NCBI RefSeq assembly: GCF_014649735.1
Contig: NZ_BMTP01000017.1
Span: 62,001 to 126,000 of the forward strand
DNA from: Streptomyces lavendofoliae
GTDB taxonomy: Bacteria; Actinomycetota; Actinomycetes; Streptomycetales; Streptomycetaceae
Length of the DNA stretch: 64,000 bases
Direction: 5' to 3'
Positions 52,522 to 61,204 of this stretch are shown here, one piece after another (position 1 is the stretch's first letter; each line of letters begins with the position of its first letter). Under the pieces are notes generated by a model that worked only from the letters and a program-made list of their open reading frames with translations, ran no database searches and was not told the DNA's origin. The translations under genes and the position numbers were made by a program.

Positions 52522-53406
52522 TCAGCGGTACGACAGCGCCTCGGCCACCACGATCTGCGAGGGGTCGATCGCGGTCCGCCCGTCCTCGATGTCCCACAGC
52601 GTGTTCTGCAGCAGCCGGCCCAGGGTCCAGCCGGCCGCGCGCTCGCGGTCCAGGCCGAGTGCCTCGGTCAGCAGGTCGAAGCGGCGCCGCACCGCCCCGG
52701 CGACGTCGCCGGCGGTGGCGATCCGCTCCCAGCCGCTGTCCAGGGCCGGCCACAGGTCGAAGCCCGGGTCGCCGACGAGGGGTTCGGGGTCGATGGCCAG
52801 CCAGGGCTCGCGCCCGCCGGCCAGCACGTTCCCGTAGTGCAGATCCCAGTGCAGCATCCGGTCGCCGGGCTCGCCCACCAGCTCGGCGACGGCCGAGGCC
52901 CATCCGCGCAGCCGCCGCCGGTCGTCCGGGTCCGGCAGCGCGACCAGGGCCGCCGGCGCGGTCGCCAGCATGTCGCGGGCGATCCCGCCGAGGCCGCGCA
53001 GCCCCCCGGGGGCCGGGACGGAGTGCAGGCGGGCCAGCAGGCCGGCCAGCGTGCGCATGGCCGCGTCGTCGTCCTCGACGGACGCCAGGGTGCGGGAGCC
53101 GTCCAGGCGTTCCAGCAGCATGGCGCTGCTCCGGGGGTCGTGGTCGAGCAACCGCACGATGCCGTCGCCGTTCCACGCCCGCAGCCCGATCAGCGCGGCG
53201 GTCGTCTCCTCGCGGGGCCTCTGGAGCTTGAGCGCGGCCGGGGTGCCGTCCGCGCGCCGCACCGGCACCACCAGGGACGCCTCGCCGGAAGCGTCGGCGC
53301 CGTCCCGCTCCAGCCCCCACCGGGCGAGCAGCTCCCCGACCAGGGCGGGCAGCCGCGCCCGCCAGGCCCGTTCCCGCGCGTCACCGGTGGCCGTGGGGGT
53401 GTCCAT
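52522..53406 (-). CDS. Aminoglycoside/hydroxyurea-type antibiotic phosphotransferase
   Basis: A 294-residue kinase-fold protein of the APH(6)/hydroxyurea-resistance family. The catalytic loop MLHWDLHYGNVLAG supplies the HxDxxxxN residues, and AIDPEPLVGDPGFDLWP is the metal-binding segment. VVPVRRADGTPAALKLQRP contains the N-lobe Lys. It would phosphorylate a hydroxyl of an antibiotic or metabolite. Genes of this kind are common in Streptomyces; no aminoglycoside genes are nearby, so linkage to the cluster is doubtful. ATG 53406. Confidence 0.88.
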   Translation of the reverse strand: MDTPTATGDARERAWRARLPALVGELLARWGLERDGADASGEASLVVPVRRADGTPAALKLQRPREETTAALIGLRAWNGDGIVRLLDHDPRSSAMLLERLDGSRTLASVEDDDAAMRTLAGLLARLHSVPAPGGLRGLGGIARDMLATAPAALVALPDPDDRRRLRGWASAVAELVGEPGDRMLHWDLHYGNVLAGGREPWLAIDPEPLVGDPGFDLWPALDSGWERIATAGDVAGAVRRRFDLLTEALGLDRERAAGWTLGRLLQNTLWDIEDGRTAIDPSQIVVAEALSYR

Positions 53407-53462
53407 CGGGCGTCCTCCGGTCGCCGTACGTCCAGGGGTCCGGGGGATGCGGGCCCGGAAAA

Positions 53463-53506
53463 CGGCCAGGGGCCGTTCCAGATCGCTCTGAAACGGCCCC
53501 TGGCCG
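53463..53506 (-). terminator. Hairpin terminator downstream of tRNA-Pro
   Basis: Perfect 15-bp arms (53463-53477 and 53492-53506) with a 14-nt loop, 14 nt past the tRNA 3' end. Confidence 0.7.
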
Positions 53507-53520
53507 ACGACTCTCACGAG

Positions 53521-53594
<74 letters not shown>

Positions 53595-53721
53595 GTGCCC
53601 GTCTGACCTGGGGTTTCCCCCTGGCCTGGCGTGCACGAGAACAATACCGCACTCCTGCCGGTGATCACGAACCGCTTTGCCGCTTGACCTCGAGCGCGCT
53701 TGACGTCGCACGATCGGTGGC

Positions 53722-54513
53722 ATGACGAACACGGTTGAGAACGCCGCGAGGGGCCGCGCCCCCGGCGGTCCGCGGGACGACCTGCGGAAGGACCCGCGGA
53801 AGGACCCGCGGGACGACCTGCGGAAGGACCCGCGGGACGACCTGCGGGAGCTGCGCCGGCTGATGTCCCTGATGACCGGCGACGAGAAGCACGGGCCGGC
53901 CGCCACGTCCACGCTGGACGCGCTGTGGGTGCTGTACGACCGGGTGCTGCGGGTGTCGCCGGCCACCGCCGACGCGCCGGGGCGGGACAGGTTCCTGCTG
54001 TCGAAGGGGCACGGCCCGATGGCGTACTACGCCGTGCTGGCCGCCAAGGGGTTCCTGTCCGGGGACCTGCTGCCGGGCTTCGGGTCGTACGACTCGCCGC
54101 TGGGCCACCACCCGGACCGGCTGCTGGTGCCGGGGGCCGAGATCGGCAGCGGATCGCTGGGGCACGGGCTGCCGCTGGCGGTGGGCAGCGTGCTCGGGCT
54201 GCGGGCCCGGGGGCTCACCGACCCGCGGGTGTGGGTGCTGGTCGGGGACGCGGAGCTGGACGAGGGCAGCAACCACGAGGCGATCGCGTACGCGGGCCCG
54301 GCCGGACTGGAGCAGCTGCACACGCTGGTGATCGACAACGCGTCGGCGAGCTTCGCCCGGCCGGGCGGGATCGTCGCCCGGTTCGAGGCGGCCGGCTGGT
54401 CGGCACAGGCGGTCGACGGGCGGGACCACGAGGCGCTGTACGCCGCGTTCACCCGCCCCCACCCGGGACGTCCCAGGGCCGTGGTGGCCCGGGTCGAGCC
54501 CAAGAACGCGTAG
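53722..54513 (+). CDS. Transketolase N-terminal subunit (split enzyme)
   Basis: A 263-residue TPP-binding half of transketolase: KGHGPMAYYAVLAAKGFL, GSLGHGLPLAVGSVLGL, and the TPP motif VLVGDAELDEGSNHEAIAYA. Residues 18-41 are a repeat of RDDL and RKDP tetrads, encoded by six 12-bp tandem units. The C-terminal half is the next gene (13-nt gap), so the pair forms a two-subunit transketolase or related ketol transferase. Its role in central carbon metabolism versus the cluster is unknown; it lies beyond the tRNA gene. Confidence 0.9.
   Translation: MTNTVENAARGRAPGGPRDDLRKDPRKDPRDDLRKDPRDDLRELRRLMSLMTGDEKHGPAATSTLDALWVLYDRVLRVSPATADAPGRDRFLLSKGHGPMAYYAVLAAKGFLSGDLLPGFGSYDSPLGHHPDRLLVPGAEIGSGSLGHGLPLAVGSVLGLRARGLTDPRVWVLVGDAELDEGSNHEAIAYAGPAGLEQLHTLVIDNASASFARPGGIVARFEAAGWSAQAVDGRDHEALYAAFTRPHPGRPRAVVARVEPKNA
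53773..53844 (+). repeat. Six 12-bp tandem units inside transketolase gene
   Basis: Two related 12-mers, CGGGACGACCTG and CGGAAGGACCCG, alternate A-B-B-A-B-A in frame, giving a charged (RDDL/RKDP) N-terminal repeat of variable-number type. Confidence 0.85.
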
Positions 54514-54526
54514 GGGGAGAACACTC

Positions 54527-55426
54527 ATGGACACGATGCGCGACCGTTTCATCGCGACGACGAGCCGGCTGCTGGACGAGGACCCGCGCCTGGCGCTCGT
54601 CCTCGCCGAGATCAGCCGCGACGGCTTCCGGCGGGCGGAGGAACGGCACCCGGGCCGCGTGATCAATGTCGGGATCAGGGAGCAGCTGCTCATCGGGGTG
54701 GGCGGCGGACTGGCTCTCGCGGGGATGCGGCCGGTGATGCACACCTTCGCGAGCTTCCTGGTGGAGCGCCCGTTCGAGCAGGTGAAGCTGGACCTCGGCC
54801 ACCAGGGCGTCGGCGGCGTCCTGGTGAGCGCCGGAGCGTCCTACGACTGGCCGGCCGGCGGCTTCACCCACATGTCTCCCGGTGACGTGGCCCTGCTGGA
54901 CACGCTGGACGGCTGGACGGTGCACGTCCCCGGGCACCCGGACGAGGCGGAGGCGCTGCTGCGGCACGCCGTCGCGGGGGACGACAAGGTGTACGTGCGG
55001 CTCTCGCTGCAGGCGAACGGGGAGGCGCGGGCCGTCACGGGCGACCGGTTCCTCACCGTCCGTGAGGGCCGGACGGGCGTGGTGGTGGCGGTGGGCCCCA
55101 TGCTCGACAACGTCCTGGCGGCGACCGAGGGCCTGGACGTCACGGTCCTGTACGCCACGACGGTGCGCCCCTTCGACGGCGCGACCGTGCGGCACGCGGT
55201 CGCCGGCGCCGGCACGGCCGACGTGGTGCTCGTCGAGCCGTACCTCGCCGGCACCTCGACGGCAGCGGTGGCCGAGGCCCTCGTGGACCTCCCGCACCGG
55301 GTGCTCGGCCTGGGCGTGGCCCGGCGGGAGCTGCGCCGCTACGGCCGGGTGGACGAGCACCTGGCCGCGCACGGCCTCGACCCGCGCTCCCTGCGCGACC
55401 GCGTCGGCGCGTTCCTGCGCCGCTAG
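54527..55426 (+). CDS. Transketolase C-terminal subunit (split enzyme)
   Basis: A 299-residue pyrimidine-binding and C-terminal half of transketolase: RVINVGIREQLLIGVGGGLA with the conserved Glu that activates TPP, GVGGVLVSAGASYDWPAGGFTH, and TVLYATTVRPFDG in the last domain. It completes the enzyme with the subunit encoded 13 nt upstream. A GGGGGAG site precedes ATG 54527. Confidence 0.92.
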   Translation: MDTMRDRFIATTSRLLDEDPRLALVLAEISRDGFRRAEERHPGRVINVGIREQLLIGVGGGLALAGMRPVMHTFASFLVERPFEQVKLDLGHQGVGGVLVSAGASYDWPAGGFTHMSPGDVALLDTLDGWTVHVPGHPDEAEALLRHAVAGDDKVYVRLSLQANGEARAVTGDRFLTVREGRTGVVVAVGPMLDNVLAATEGLDVTVLYATTVRPFDGATVRHAVAGAGTADVVLVEPYLAGTSTAAVAEALVDLPHRVLGLGVARRELRRYGRVDEHLAAHGLDPRSLRDRVGAFLRR

Positions 55427-55474
55427 GGCCTTTCCGGGAATCCGGCTCATCGGAGCTTGTGGCAAGATCGCGGA

Positions 55475-55888
55475 ATGCTACGACTAACCGACTTCATCAT
55501 CGATTGCCCGGATACGATGAAGCTGGCGGCCTTCTACTCCGAGGTGACGGGGCTCCCGGTCAAGGAGGGCAGTAACGAGAACTGGGCCGGTATCCGGTTC
55601 GGCGAGATCGAACTGGCCTTCATCCAGGTGGAGGACTACCGCGCCCCGCGGTGGCCCGACAGCGAGCACCCCAAGCAGTTCCACCTCGACTTCGAAGTCG
55701 ACGACATCGAGGCCGAACAGCGCCGCGTTCTGGCCCTCGGCGCGACCCTGCAGCGGGACTGCGTCGGCCCCAACGGCTACGGCTTCCGCGTCTACGCCGA
55801 CCCCGTCGGCCACCCCTTCTGCCTCTGCCGCAACAAGGGTGTCGTCTGGACCGATCAGGGCCTCATCTGGCCCGAGCGCGACCAGTAG
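55475..55888 (+). CDS. VOC (glyoxalase-like) protein
   Basis: A 137-residue single-domain vicinal-oxygen-chelate protein: LTDFIIDCPDTMKLAAFYSE, FHLDFEVDDIEAEQRRVLAL, FRVYADPVGHPFCLC. It belongs to the broad glyoxalase/bleomycin-resistance group without a predictable substrate. ATG 55475 has no clear ribosome site and may be translated from a very short leader. Confidence 0.88.
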   Translation: MLRLTDFIIDCPDTMKLAAFYSEVTGLPVKEGSNENWAGIRFGEIELAFIQVEDYRAPRWPDSEHPKQFHLDFEVDDIEAEQRRVLALGATLQRDCVGPNGYGFRVYADPVGHPFCLCRNKGVVWTDQGLIWPERDQ

Positions 55889-56224
55889 GCCGTGCTTCGG
55901 CCCTGGCCTCGCGACGTGGCCAGGACGCACGTCCGGGCTCGGTCGCGCCGCCAGGCGCCGGAACAGCGCGTGGACCGGGCCGGCCCCGGCGGAGCCCGAC
56001 GGGCCGCGCCGGGGGCGGTCCCGTCCGCCGCCGCGGGCGGGGGTCGGCCGCCCGGCCGCGTACGCCATCGGGCGTGACCAGGCGCCGGCCGGGCGGCCCA
56101 CCACCGGCGAGGGTCCCGGGCGCTTTGCCGGCCCCGCTCCGCCGGCCCCGCCCCGCCGGCCCGGTCGTCCCGCCCACCGCGCCCCGGTCGTGCCACCGTG
56201 CGGCCGGCCGGGGCGCGGCCGGTG
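55889..56224. other. Intergenic, no gene recognised
   Basis: 336 nt of Gly/Arg/Pro-coding-biased, highly GC sequence between convergent genes. It has several short GC hairpins but no single convincing terminator and no gene that I can support. Confidence 0.55.
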
Positions 56225-56683
56225 TCACCAGCCGGTCACACCCGCCGGTTGCTTGACGGTGACGTTGATCCGGTTGAAGAAGTTGGTCGTGGCGACCCAG
56301 AGGATGATCGCCGCGAGCTGCCGCTCGTCGAAGTGGTCGGCGGCCTCGTCCCAGACGGCGTCCGGTACCGGGTCCGACGAGTCGGCGAGCCGGGTGGCCG
56401 CCTCGGCGAGCGCCAGCGCGGCGCGCTCGGCGTCGCTGAAGTAGGGGGCCTCGCGCCAGGCGGCCACCGTGTGCAGCTGCTCGTCGCTCACGCCGTTCTT
56501 CCTGGCCTCGCGCGCGCCGAGGTCCACGCAGAAACCGCAGCCGTTGATCTGGCTGGCCCTCAGGTGGACGAGCTCCAGGACGGTCTCCGGCACGCCTCCC
56601 TTCCTCACCGCCTTGATCAGGTCCTGGATGGCGGGCATGACCTCGGGAATGACGCGGGCCGGGTTGGTCATCCGAGCCTTCAT
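56225..56683 (-). CDS. Carboxymuconolactone decarboxylase/AhpD-like protein
   Basis: A 152-residue CMD-domain protein: LELVHLRASQINGCGFCVDL carries the redox CxxC, followed by an AREARKNGVSDEQL helix and AERAALALAEAATRLAD. AhpD-like members act as peroxidases or in thiol redox defence. GAGGGAG precedes ATG 56683. The alpha/beta hydrolase gene lies 109 nt upstream on the same strand. Probably a general stress or housekeeping protein. Confidence 0.9.
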   Translation of the reverse strand: MKARMTNPARVIPEVMPAIQDLIKAVRKGGVPETVLELVHLRASQINGCGFCVDLGAREARKNGVSDEQLHTVAAWREAPYFSDAERAALALAEAATRLADSSDPVPDAVWDEAADHFDERQLAAIILWVATTNFFNRINVTVKQPAGVTGW

Positions 56684-56792
56684 GGGTGTTCTCCCTCGTT
56701 CCGTCGTGTGGTCCTTCACCTCTCCGACGGACCGGGGGCGCGGGAACGTGACATCGGACCGGCCCGGCACGGCAGTTGTGACGCGCCTCACC

Positions 56793-57683
56793 TCACCGGC
56801 GCTCGCCGGGGCGGGGCGGGTCGCCCGGCCGGAAGAAGTCCGCCAGGTCGGCGGCGAGGACCTCGGGGGCCTCCTCGGCGACGTGGTGCCCGGAATCGAT
56901 GCCGTGGCCGCGGACGTCGTCGGCCCAGTCGCGCCAGATCTCCACCGGGTCGCCGTACAGCTCCTCGAGATCGTCCCGCAGTGACCAGAGGATCAGCGCG
57001 GGCCGGCTCACCCGCCTTCCGGCGGCCTTGTCGGCCTCCTCGTGGCGCGCGTCGACGGTGAGTCCGGCGCGGTAGTCCTCCAGCATGGCGCGGACCACCT
57101 CGGGGTTCCTGGTCGCCGCCCGCCACTCGTCGTGGTTCTCCCGGCCCATGGTCCGCGGGTCGCCCCGGTACCAGCTGTCCGGGTCCGCGGTGATGACGCG
57201 CTCCGGGATGTCGGGCTGGGCGAAGAAGAACCAGTGCCACCACCGGGTCGCGAACCGCGCGTCGGCGCGGGCCAGGTGCTCGGTGAGCGGGAGGCCGTCC
57301 AGGAAGGCCACGCGCAGCACGGGTTCGGGGTGGTCGAGCGTGAGGCGGAGGGCGACCGGGGCGCCGCGGTCGTGCCCGGCGAGGTGGAACCGGGTGTGGC
57401 CCAGGGCGCGCATCACCCGCACCATGTCGTGGGCGACCGCGCGTTTCGAGTGGGCGGCGTGGTCGGCGGTGGGTGCCGGGCCGCGCGAGCGGCCGTAGCC
57501 GCGCAGGTCGGGGCAGACGACGGTGAAGCCGCGCTCGACCAGGAGCGGGGCGACCCGGTGCCAGGTGGCGGACGTCCGGGGGTGTCCGTGCAGGAGGAGG
57601 ACCGGGGGGCCGTCACCCCCGCGACGGACGAAGATCGACGCTTCTCCCGTATCGACAAACGTTTCTTCGAAATGTTCGAACAT
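56793..57683 (-). CDS. Alpha/beta hydrolase (epoxide hydrolase / haloacid dehalogenase-like)
   Basis: A 296-residue alpha/beta hydrolase: LLLHGHPRTSATWHRVAPLL (oxyanion HG), CPDLRGYGRSRG, nucleophile Asp in LAGHDRGAPVALRL, and His in GIDSGHHVAEEAP. The GHDRG elbow groups it with fluoroacetate dehalogenases and epoxide hydrolases, but the second Arg expected of fluoroacetate dehalogenase is not seen. I chose ATG 57683; an in-frame GTG at 57704 is possible, and no strong ribosome site supports either. Confidence 0.87.
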   Translation of the reverse strand: MFEHFEETFVDTGEASIFVRRGGDGPPVLLLHGHPRTSATWHRVAPLLVERGFTVVCPDLRGYGRSRGPAPTADHAAHSKRAVAHDMVRVMRALGHTRFHLAGHDRGAPVALRLTLDHPEPVLRVAFLDGLPLTEHLARADARFATRWWHWFFFAQPDIPERVITADPDSWYRGDPRTMGRENHDEWRAATRNPEVVRAMLEDYRAGLTVDARHEEADKAAGRRVSRPALILWSLRDDLEELYGDPVEIWRDWADDVRGHGIDSGHHVAEEAPEVLAADLADFFRPGDPPRPGERR

Positions 57684-58288
57684 CGCTTCAGCATCCCCCG
57701 GCACGGCATTCGCGGGGAAGGCGCCGCGCGGCCGGACGGCGCGCGGCCCGGCAGAAGCCCGGCGCTCGTCGTCCGGCCGCACTCCCCGGCGTGCGCCATG
57801 ACCCCCCGCGGCACGCGGGGCACACCGGCCGGTACACCGACGCGCCGCTCCGCCCGGCGCCACCGGGGCGGAGCGGCGCACACAGAGCCTCCGAGGGGCG
57901 CAGTTCCCGCTCACGTACGGAAGCTTTTCGGTCGACATCCACGCGGAATCGATCCGGCAGATGTGTACCGGTGAGGCACCTGTGCATTCATGAGGTCAGA
58001 GCCGGGACGCCGGAGCCATATGCGCACGAAACCGATGCCTTTGGCATGTGGCAGAAAGAAGCGCTGAGGGAATGCCCTTCGGATAGGACCGGACAGCGAC
58101 CGACGCGGCGTACGGAGATCCCCCACACGCCGACCAGACGCCTTCCGGCCAGAGTTGACGACCGCATTGAAGCGTTCCTGAGTGATCAACACCATTGAGG
58201 TGGCCGGCCCGTTCCGGGCGGGACCACTGCCGATGCACCATCTGCTCGAACAACCGCGCGAGCAGGCGTTTCGCAGAGGAGGGCTCGC
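57684..58288. other. Long intergenic region, no gene recognised
   Basis: 605 nt between divergent genes. Base composition is less GC-rich (57950-58200) than the surrounding coding sequence, as expected of regulatory DNA. Open frames here lack codon bias and recognisable motifs. Promoters for the hydrolase and acyl-CoA dehydrogenase genes must lie inside. Confidence 0.5.
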
Positions 58289-59485
58289 ATGGACGGGTAC
58301 TTCGCACAACGACTGCATCATCAACTCCGGGGCCGTGTCAGGCACTTCGCCGAGAGCGAGGTCCGGCCGCTGATACCGGCCATGGAAGCGGGGCGCTCGG
58401 TGCACCGCGAGCTGTCCCGGCTCATCGCCCGGCAGGGCTGGCTGGGCGCGACGATCAGCAGGGACCACGGCGGGATGGGCGCCGGCCACCTGGCCAAGAC
58501 GATCATCATCGAGGAGTTGTCCCGGGTCAGCGCCGCCATGGGGGCCATGGTGCAGGCGTCCCAGCTCGGAGCCGCGAAGATCGTCCACTTCGGCAGCGAC
58601 GAGCAGCGGAAGACCTGGTTGCCTGCCATCGCGGCGGGTGAATGCCTGCCGACCATAGCGGTCACCGAGCCCGAGTCGGGCGGCCATGTCCTGGGCATGA
58701 GCGCCACCGCCGTACGGGACGGCGACGACTATCTGTTGAACGGCCGGAAGGTGTACGTCGGCAACAGCCACATCGGCGACCTGCACGGCGTCGTCGTACG
58801 GACCGGACCGGGCTCCGGGGGGCTGACGGCCTTCCTGGTGGAGGCCGACCGGCCGGGCGTCCGGGTGGGTGACCAGAAACCCACCATGGGGCTGCACGGC
58901 TTCGGCTTCGGAGAGCTCGTCTTCGACAACTGCCGTGTCCCGGCGGCCAATCGGCTCGGTGACGAGGGCGACGGGCTGGCGGTCGCGTACTCCTCCAGCG
59001 TGCTCTACGGACGGCCCAACCTCACCGCCGTGTCGCTCGGCCTGCACCGGGCGATCCTGGAGGAGACCACGCGCTTCTGCGCGGAGCGGCACCGGTACGG
59101 CAACCCCCTGCACGAACTGCCGTCCGTGAAGCTCAAGCTGGGCCGTATCCAGTCCCGGCTGATGACCGCCCGGCTCACCGCCTACCACGCCGTGCACCTG
59201 CTCGACGAGGGGATGCCCTGCGACGCCGAGCTGATGAACGCCAAGCTCATCAACGTCGAGTCGGCGCTGGACTCGGCGCGCAACGCCATGGAGATCCACG
59301 CCGCGGCCGGGCTGTTCACGGACCGGCCCATCGAACGCTACCTGCGCGACGCCCACCACATCTTCGCCCCGGCCGGCACCTCCGACATCCAGCTGCTCCG
59401 GCTCGCCGAGGCCGCGCTGGGCACCGCGAAGGGGCAGTGGTCCGAGCGGCTCGCCGACGTCGTACGGATGGAACCGGCCCTCTAG
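58289..59485 (+). CDS. Acyl-CoA dehydrogenase
   Basis: A 398-residue flavoprotein of standard family length: IAVTEPESGGHVLGMSATAV (FAD contact), GLHGFGFGELVFDNCRVPA, a RHRYGNPLHELPSVKLKLGR signature and C-terminal LRDAHHIFAPAGTSDIQLLR. The usual catalytic Glu position cannot be assigned by eye. GAGGAGG lies 7 nt before ATG 58289. It stands alone between divergent and convergent neighbours; it could serve fatty-acid oxidation or another pathway. Confidence 0.9.
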   Translation: MDGYFAQRLHHQLRGRVRHFAESEVRPLIPAMEAGRSVHRELSRLIARQGWLGATISRDHGGMGAGHLAKTIIIEELSRVSAAMGAMVQASQLGAAKIVHFGSDEQRKTWLPAIAAGECLPTIAVTEPESGGHVLGMSATAVRDGDDYLLNGRKVYVGNSHIGDLHGVVVRTGPGSGGLTAFLVEADRPGVRVGDQKPTMGLHGFGFGELVFDNCRVPAANRLGDEGDGLAVAYSSSVLYGRPNLTAVSLGLHRAILEETTRFCAERHRYGNPLHELPSVKLKLGRIQSRLMTARLTAYHAVHLLDEGMPCDAELMNAKLINVESALDSARNAMEIHAAAGLFTDRPIERYLRDAHHIFAPAGTSDIQLLRLAEAALGTAKGQWSERLADVVRMEPAL

Positions 59486-59501
59486 CGGGCCCGCCGGCGC
59501 G

Positions 59502-59548
59502 CGTGACGCCCTCCGGAGGCGCGAGAGGCCCTCCCGGAGGGCGTCACG
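59502..59548. terminator. Hairpin terminator between convergent genes
   Basis: 15-bp perfect arms (59502-59516 and 59534-59548) with a 17-nt loop, between the acyl-CoA dehydrogenase and GAF-protein genes. Confidence 0.65.
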
Positions 59549-59552
59549 GGGC

Positions 59553-59611
59553 CCGTGGCACGGGACGTGTCATCGGGGTGCGTGGCGGCGTCCGTGGCAC
59601 GGGACGTGTCA
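59553..59611. repeat. 20-bp direct repeat at 3' end of GAF gene
   Basis: Identical 20-mers at 59553-59572 and 59592-59611 (39-bp period). The second copy includes the GAF-protein stop codon. Confidence 0.7.
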
Positions 59612-60181
59612 CAGGCGGCCGTCCTCACGACGGTGGATCTGCTCCACCAGCTCGGCGTCGAGCGACTTGATGGTCTCCAGCCCCGGCCGTCCCCACGGCC
59701 GGGGCTCGGTGTCGACCACGCAGATCGTGCCGAGCGCCGTGCCCGTACGGTCGATGAGGGGCGCGCCCAGGTAGGAGCGGATGCCGATCTCGTCGACGAC
59801 CGGGTTCCCGGCGAACCGCGGGTAGTCGCAGACGTCCTCCAGCACCAGCGCCTTGCGCCGTACCACCACGTGCGGGCAGTAGCCGTGGTCGCGGGCCATG
59901 TACCGGCTGACGCCGCCGCTCGCGGCGGCCGTGGCGCTGAGCCGCTCGGCCGAGTGGGTGCCGTTCGGGGTGTGCAGGCCGGCGAAGAACTGCTGGTTCT
60001 CGTCGATGAAGTTGACCATCGAGTAGGGCGCGCCGGTCACCTTGGCGAGCCTCGCGGCGAACGCGTCGAAGTCGGGGTCGGGGTGCTCCCCGATGCCGAG
60101 CTGCCGCAGCCGCCGCACGCGCAGCGGGGCCTCCCGGTCGACGGGGGTGAGGAGCAGGTGGCCGGTGGGGTCATAGGTCAT
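59609..60181 (-). CDS. GAF-domain protein attached to the conservon
   Basis: A 190-residue single GAF domain: GAPYSMVNFIDENQQFFAGL, CPHVVVRRKALVLEDVCDYP, RSYLGAPLIDRTGTALGTIC. Such domains bind small ligands or haem/chromophores and sense signals. Its ATG overlaps the cvnD stop (ATGA), placing it as the fifth gene of the conservon operon, where a cytochrome P450 or other protein is often found instead. It may feed a signal to the conservon GTPase. Confidence 0.9.
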   Translation of the reverse strand: MTYDPTGHLLLTPVDREAPLRVRRLRQLGIGEHPDPDFDAFAARLAKVTGAPYSMVNFIDENQQFFAGLHTPNGTHSAERLSATAAASGGVSRYMARDHGYCPHVVVRRKALVLEDVCDYPRFAGNPVVDEIGIRSYLGAPLIDRTGTALGTICVVDTEPRPWGRPGLETIKSLDAELVEQIHRREDGRL

Positions 60182-60852
60182 GTCGGTGCTCCGTGGCTCG
60201 GCGCCGGGGCCGGGGCCGGGTAGGTGTCCAGCAGGTGCTGGACAAGGGTGACCAGGGTCTGGATCCCGGAGCTAACGATCCGGGCGTCGCACAGCACGAC
60301 CGGCACCTCCGGCTTGAGGTCGATCGCCGCCCGTACCTCCTCCGGCTCGTAGTGGTAGGAGCCGTCGAACCGGTTGACGGCGACCAGGAAGCGGATGCCG
60401 CGCCGTTCGAAGAAGTCCACCGCCGAGAAGGACGCCTGGAGGCGCCGGGTGTCGGCGAGGACCACCGCTCCGAGGGCGCCCTCGGACAGTTCGTCCCACA
60501 TGAACCAGAAGCGTTCCTGGCCGGGCGTGCCGAAGAGGTAGAGCACATGCCGGTCGTCGAGGCCGATGCGGCCGAAGTCCATGGCGACGGTCGTGGTGGT
60601 CTTGTGTTCCACGCCCTCGAGACTGTCGGTCGCGGCACTCACCGTGGTGAGCAGTTCCTCCGTGCTCAGTGGTTCGATCTCGCTGACCGCTCCCACGAAG
60701 GTCGTCTTGCCGACCCCGAAGCCGCCCGCGATGAGGATCTTCAGGGCGGTGGGGAAAGCGTCCTGGTCCGCGGCCCGGTCCGCGGGCCGGTCCACGGCTC
60801 GGTCCACCGCTCGGTCCACAGGTCGGTCCTCAGAGCCGTCGTCGTAGGCCAT
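60178..60852 (-). CDS. cvnD: Conservon GTP/ATP-binding protein CvnD
   Basis: A 224-residue small GTPase-like protein: P-loop IAGGFGVGKTTFVGAVSEIE, switch-II LFGTPGQERFWFMWDEL, and VNRFDG in place of NKxD. The N-terminal 30 residues are a DRPVDRAVDRAV-type repeat of 12-bp DNA units (about 60776-60835). Conservon GTPases form a membrane-associated complex with CvnA-C, resembling eukaryotic G-protein coupling. The start overlaps the cvnC 3' end by 23 bp. Confidence 0.94.
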   Translation of the reverse strand: MAYDDGSEDRPVDRAVDRAVDRPADRAADQDAFPTALKILIAGGFGVGKTTFVGAVSEIEPLSTEELLTTVSAATDSLEGVEHKTTTTVAMDFGRIGLDDRHVLYLFGTPGQERFWFMWDELSEGALGAVVLADTRRLQASFSAVDFFERRGIRFLVAVNRFDGSYHYEPEEVRAAIDLKPEVPVVLCDARIVSSGIQTLVTLVQHLLDTYPAPAPAPSHGAPT

Positions 60853-61201
60853 CGAGCACTGCCTCCAGCAAGGAACGGTCGGTGGGGGTGTCGTGGAAGC
60901 GGGGCGCCCGCGCGGTCAGCGCCCCGCAGTCCACGAGGTCCGAGAGCAGCACTTTGGTGACCACGGCGGGCAACCGTAAGTGCGCCGCGACTTCGGCCAC
61001 CGAGGTCGGCCCGTCGCACAGCCCCAGCGCCAGGGCGTGCTCGGGGCCGAGGTGCGTCTGGGGCACCGACCCGGTGGCCATCACCAGCGAGAGCAGGTCC
61101 AGCGCCGCCGTCGGGCGGGTCCGGCCGCCGCTCACCGTGTACGGGCGGACCAGCCGGCCCGCCGCGTCGTCGAGCCACGGCCCGTCCTGTCGGCGCGCCA
61201 C
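60830..61201 (-). CDS. cvnC: Conservon DUF742 protein CvnC, with TTA codon
   Basis: A 123-residue DUF742 protein with a winged-helix-like core: VRPYTVSGGRTRPTAALDLL, EHALALGLCDGPTSVAEVAA, VTKVLLSDLVDCGAL. It is standard in position, between cvnB and cvnD. Leu75 is encoded by TTA (bases 60977-60979), which makes the operon's translation depend on the bldA tRNA. The GTG at 61201 lies 3 nt after the cvnB stop. Confidence 0.94.
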   Translation of the reverse strand: MARRQDGPWLDDAAGRLVRPYTVSGGRTRPTAALDLLSLVMATGSVPQTHLGPEHALALGLCDGPTSVAEVAAHLRLPAVVTKVLLSDLVDCGALTARAPRFHDTPTDRSLLEAVLDGLRRRL

Positions 61202-61204
61202 GGG

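Noticed and set aside
52522..53406. APH-like kinase as the resistance gene of this cluster
   Set aside because: The predicted product is an aromatic polyketide without amino sugars, the gene lies outside the last terminator-bounded tailoring gene, and such kinases are widespread.
57791..58198. Possible 135-residue plus-strand gene in the long intergenic region
   Set aside because: No ribosome site, atypical composition, no recognisable motif and no support from neighbours.
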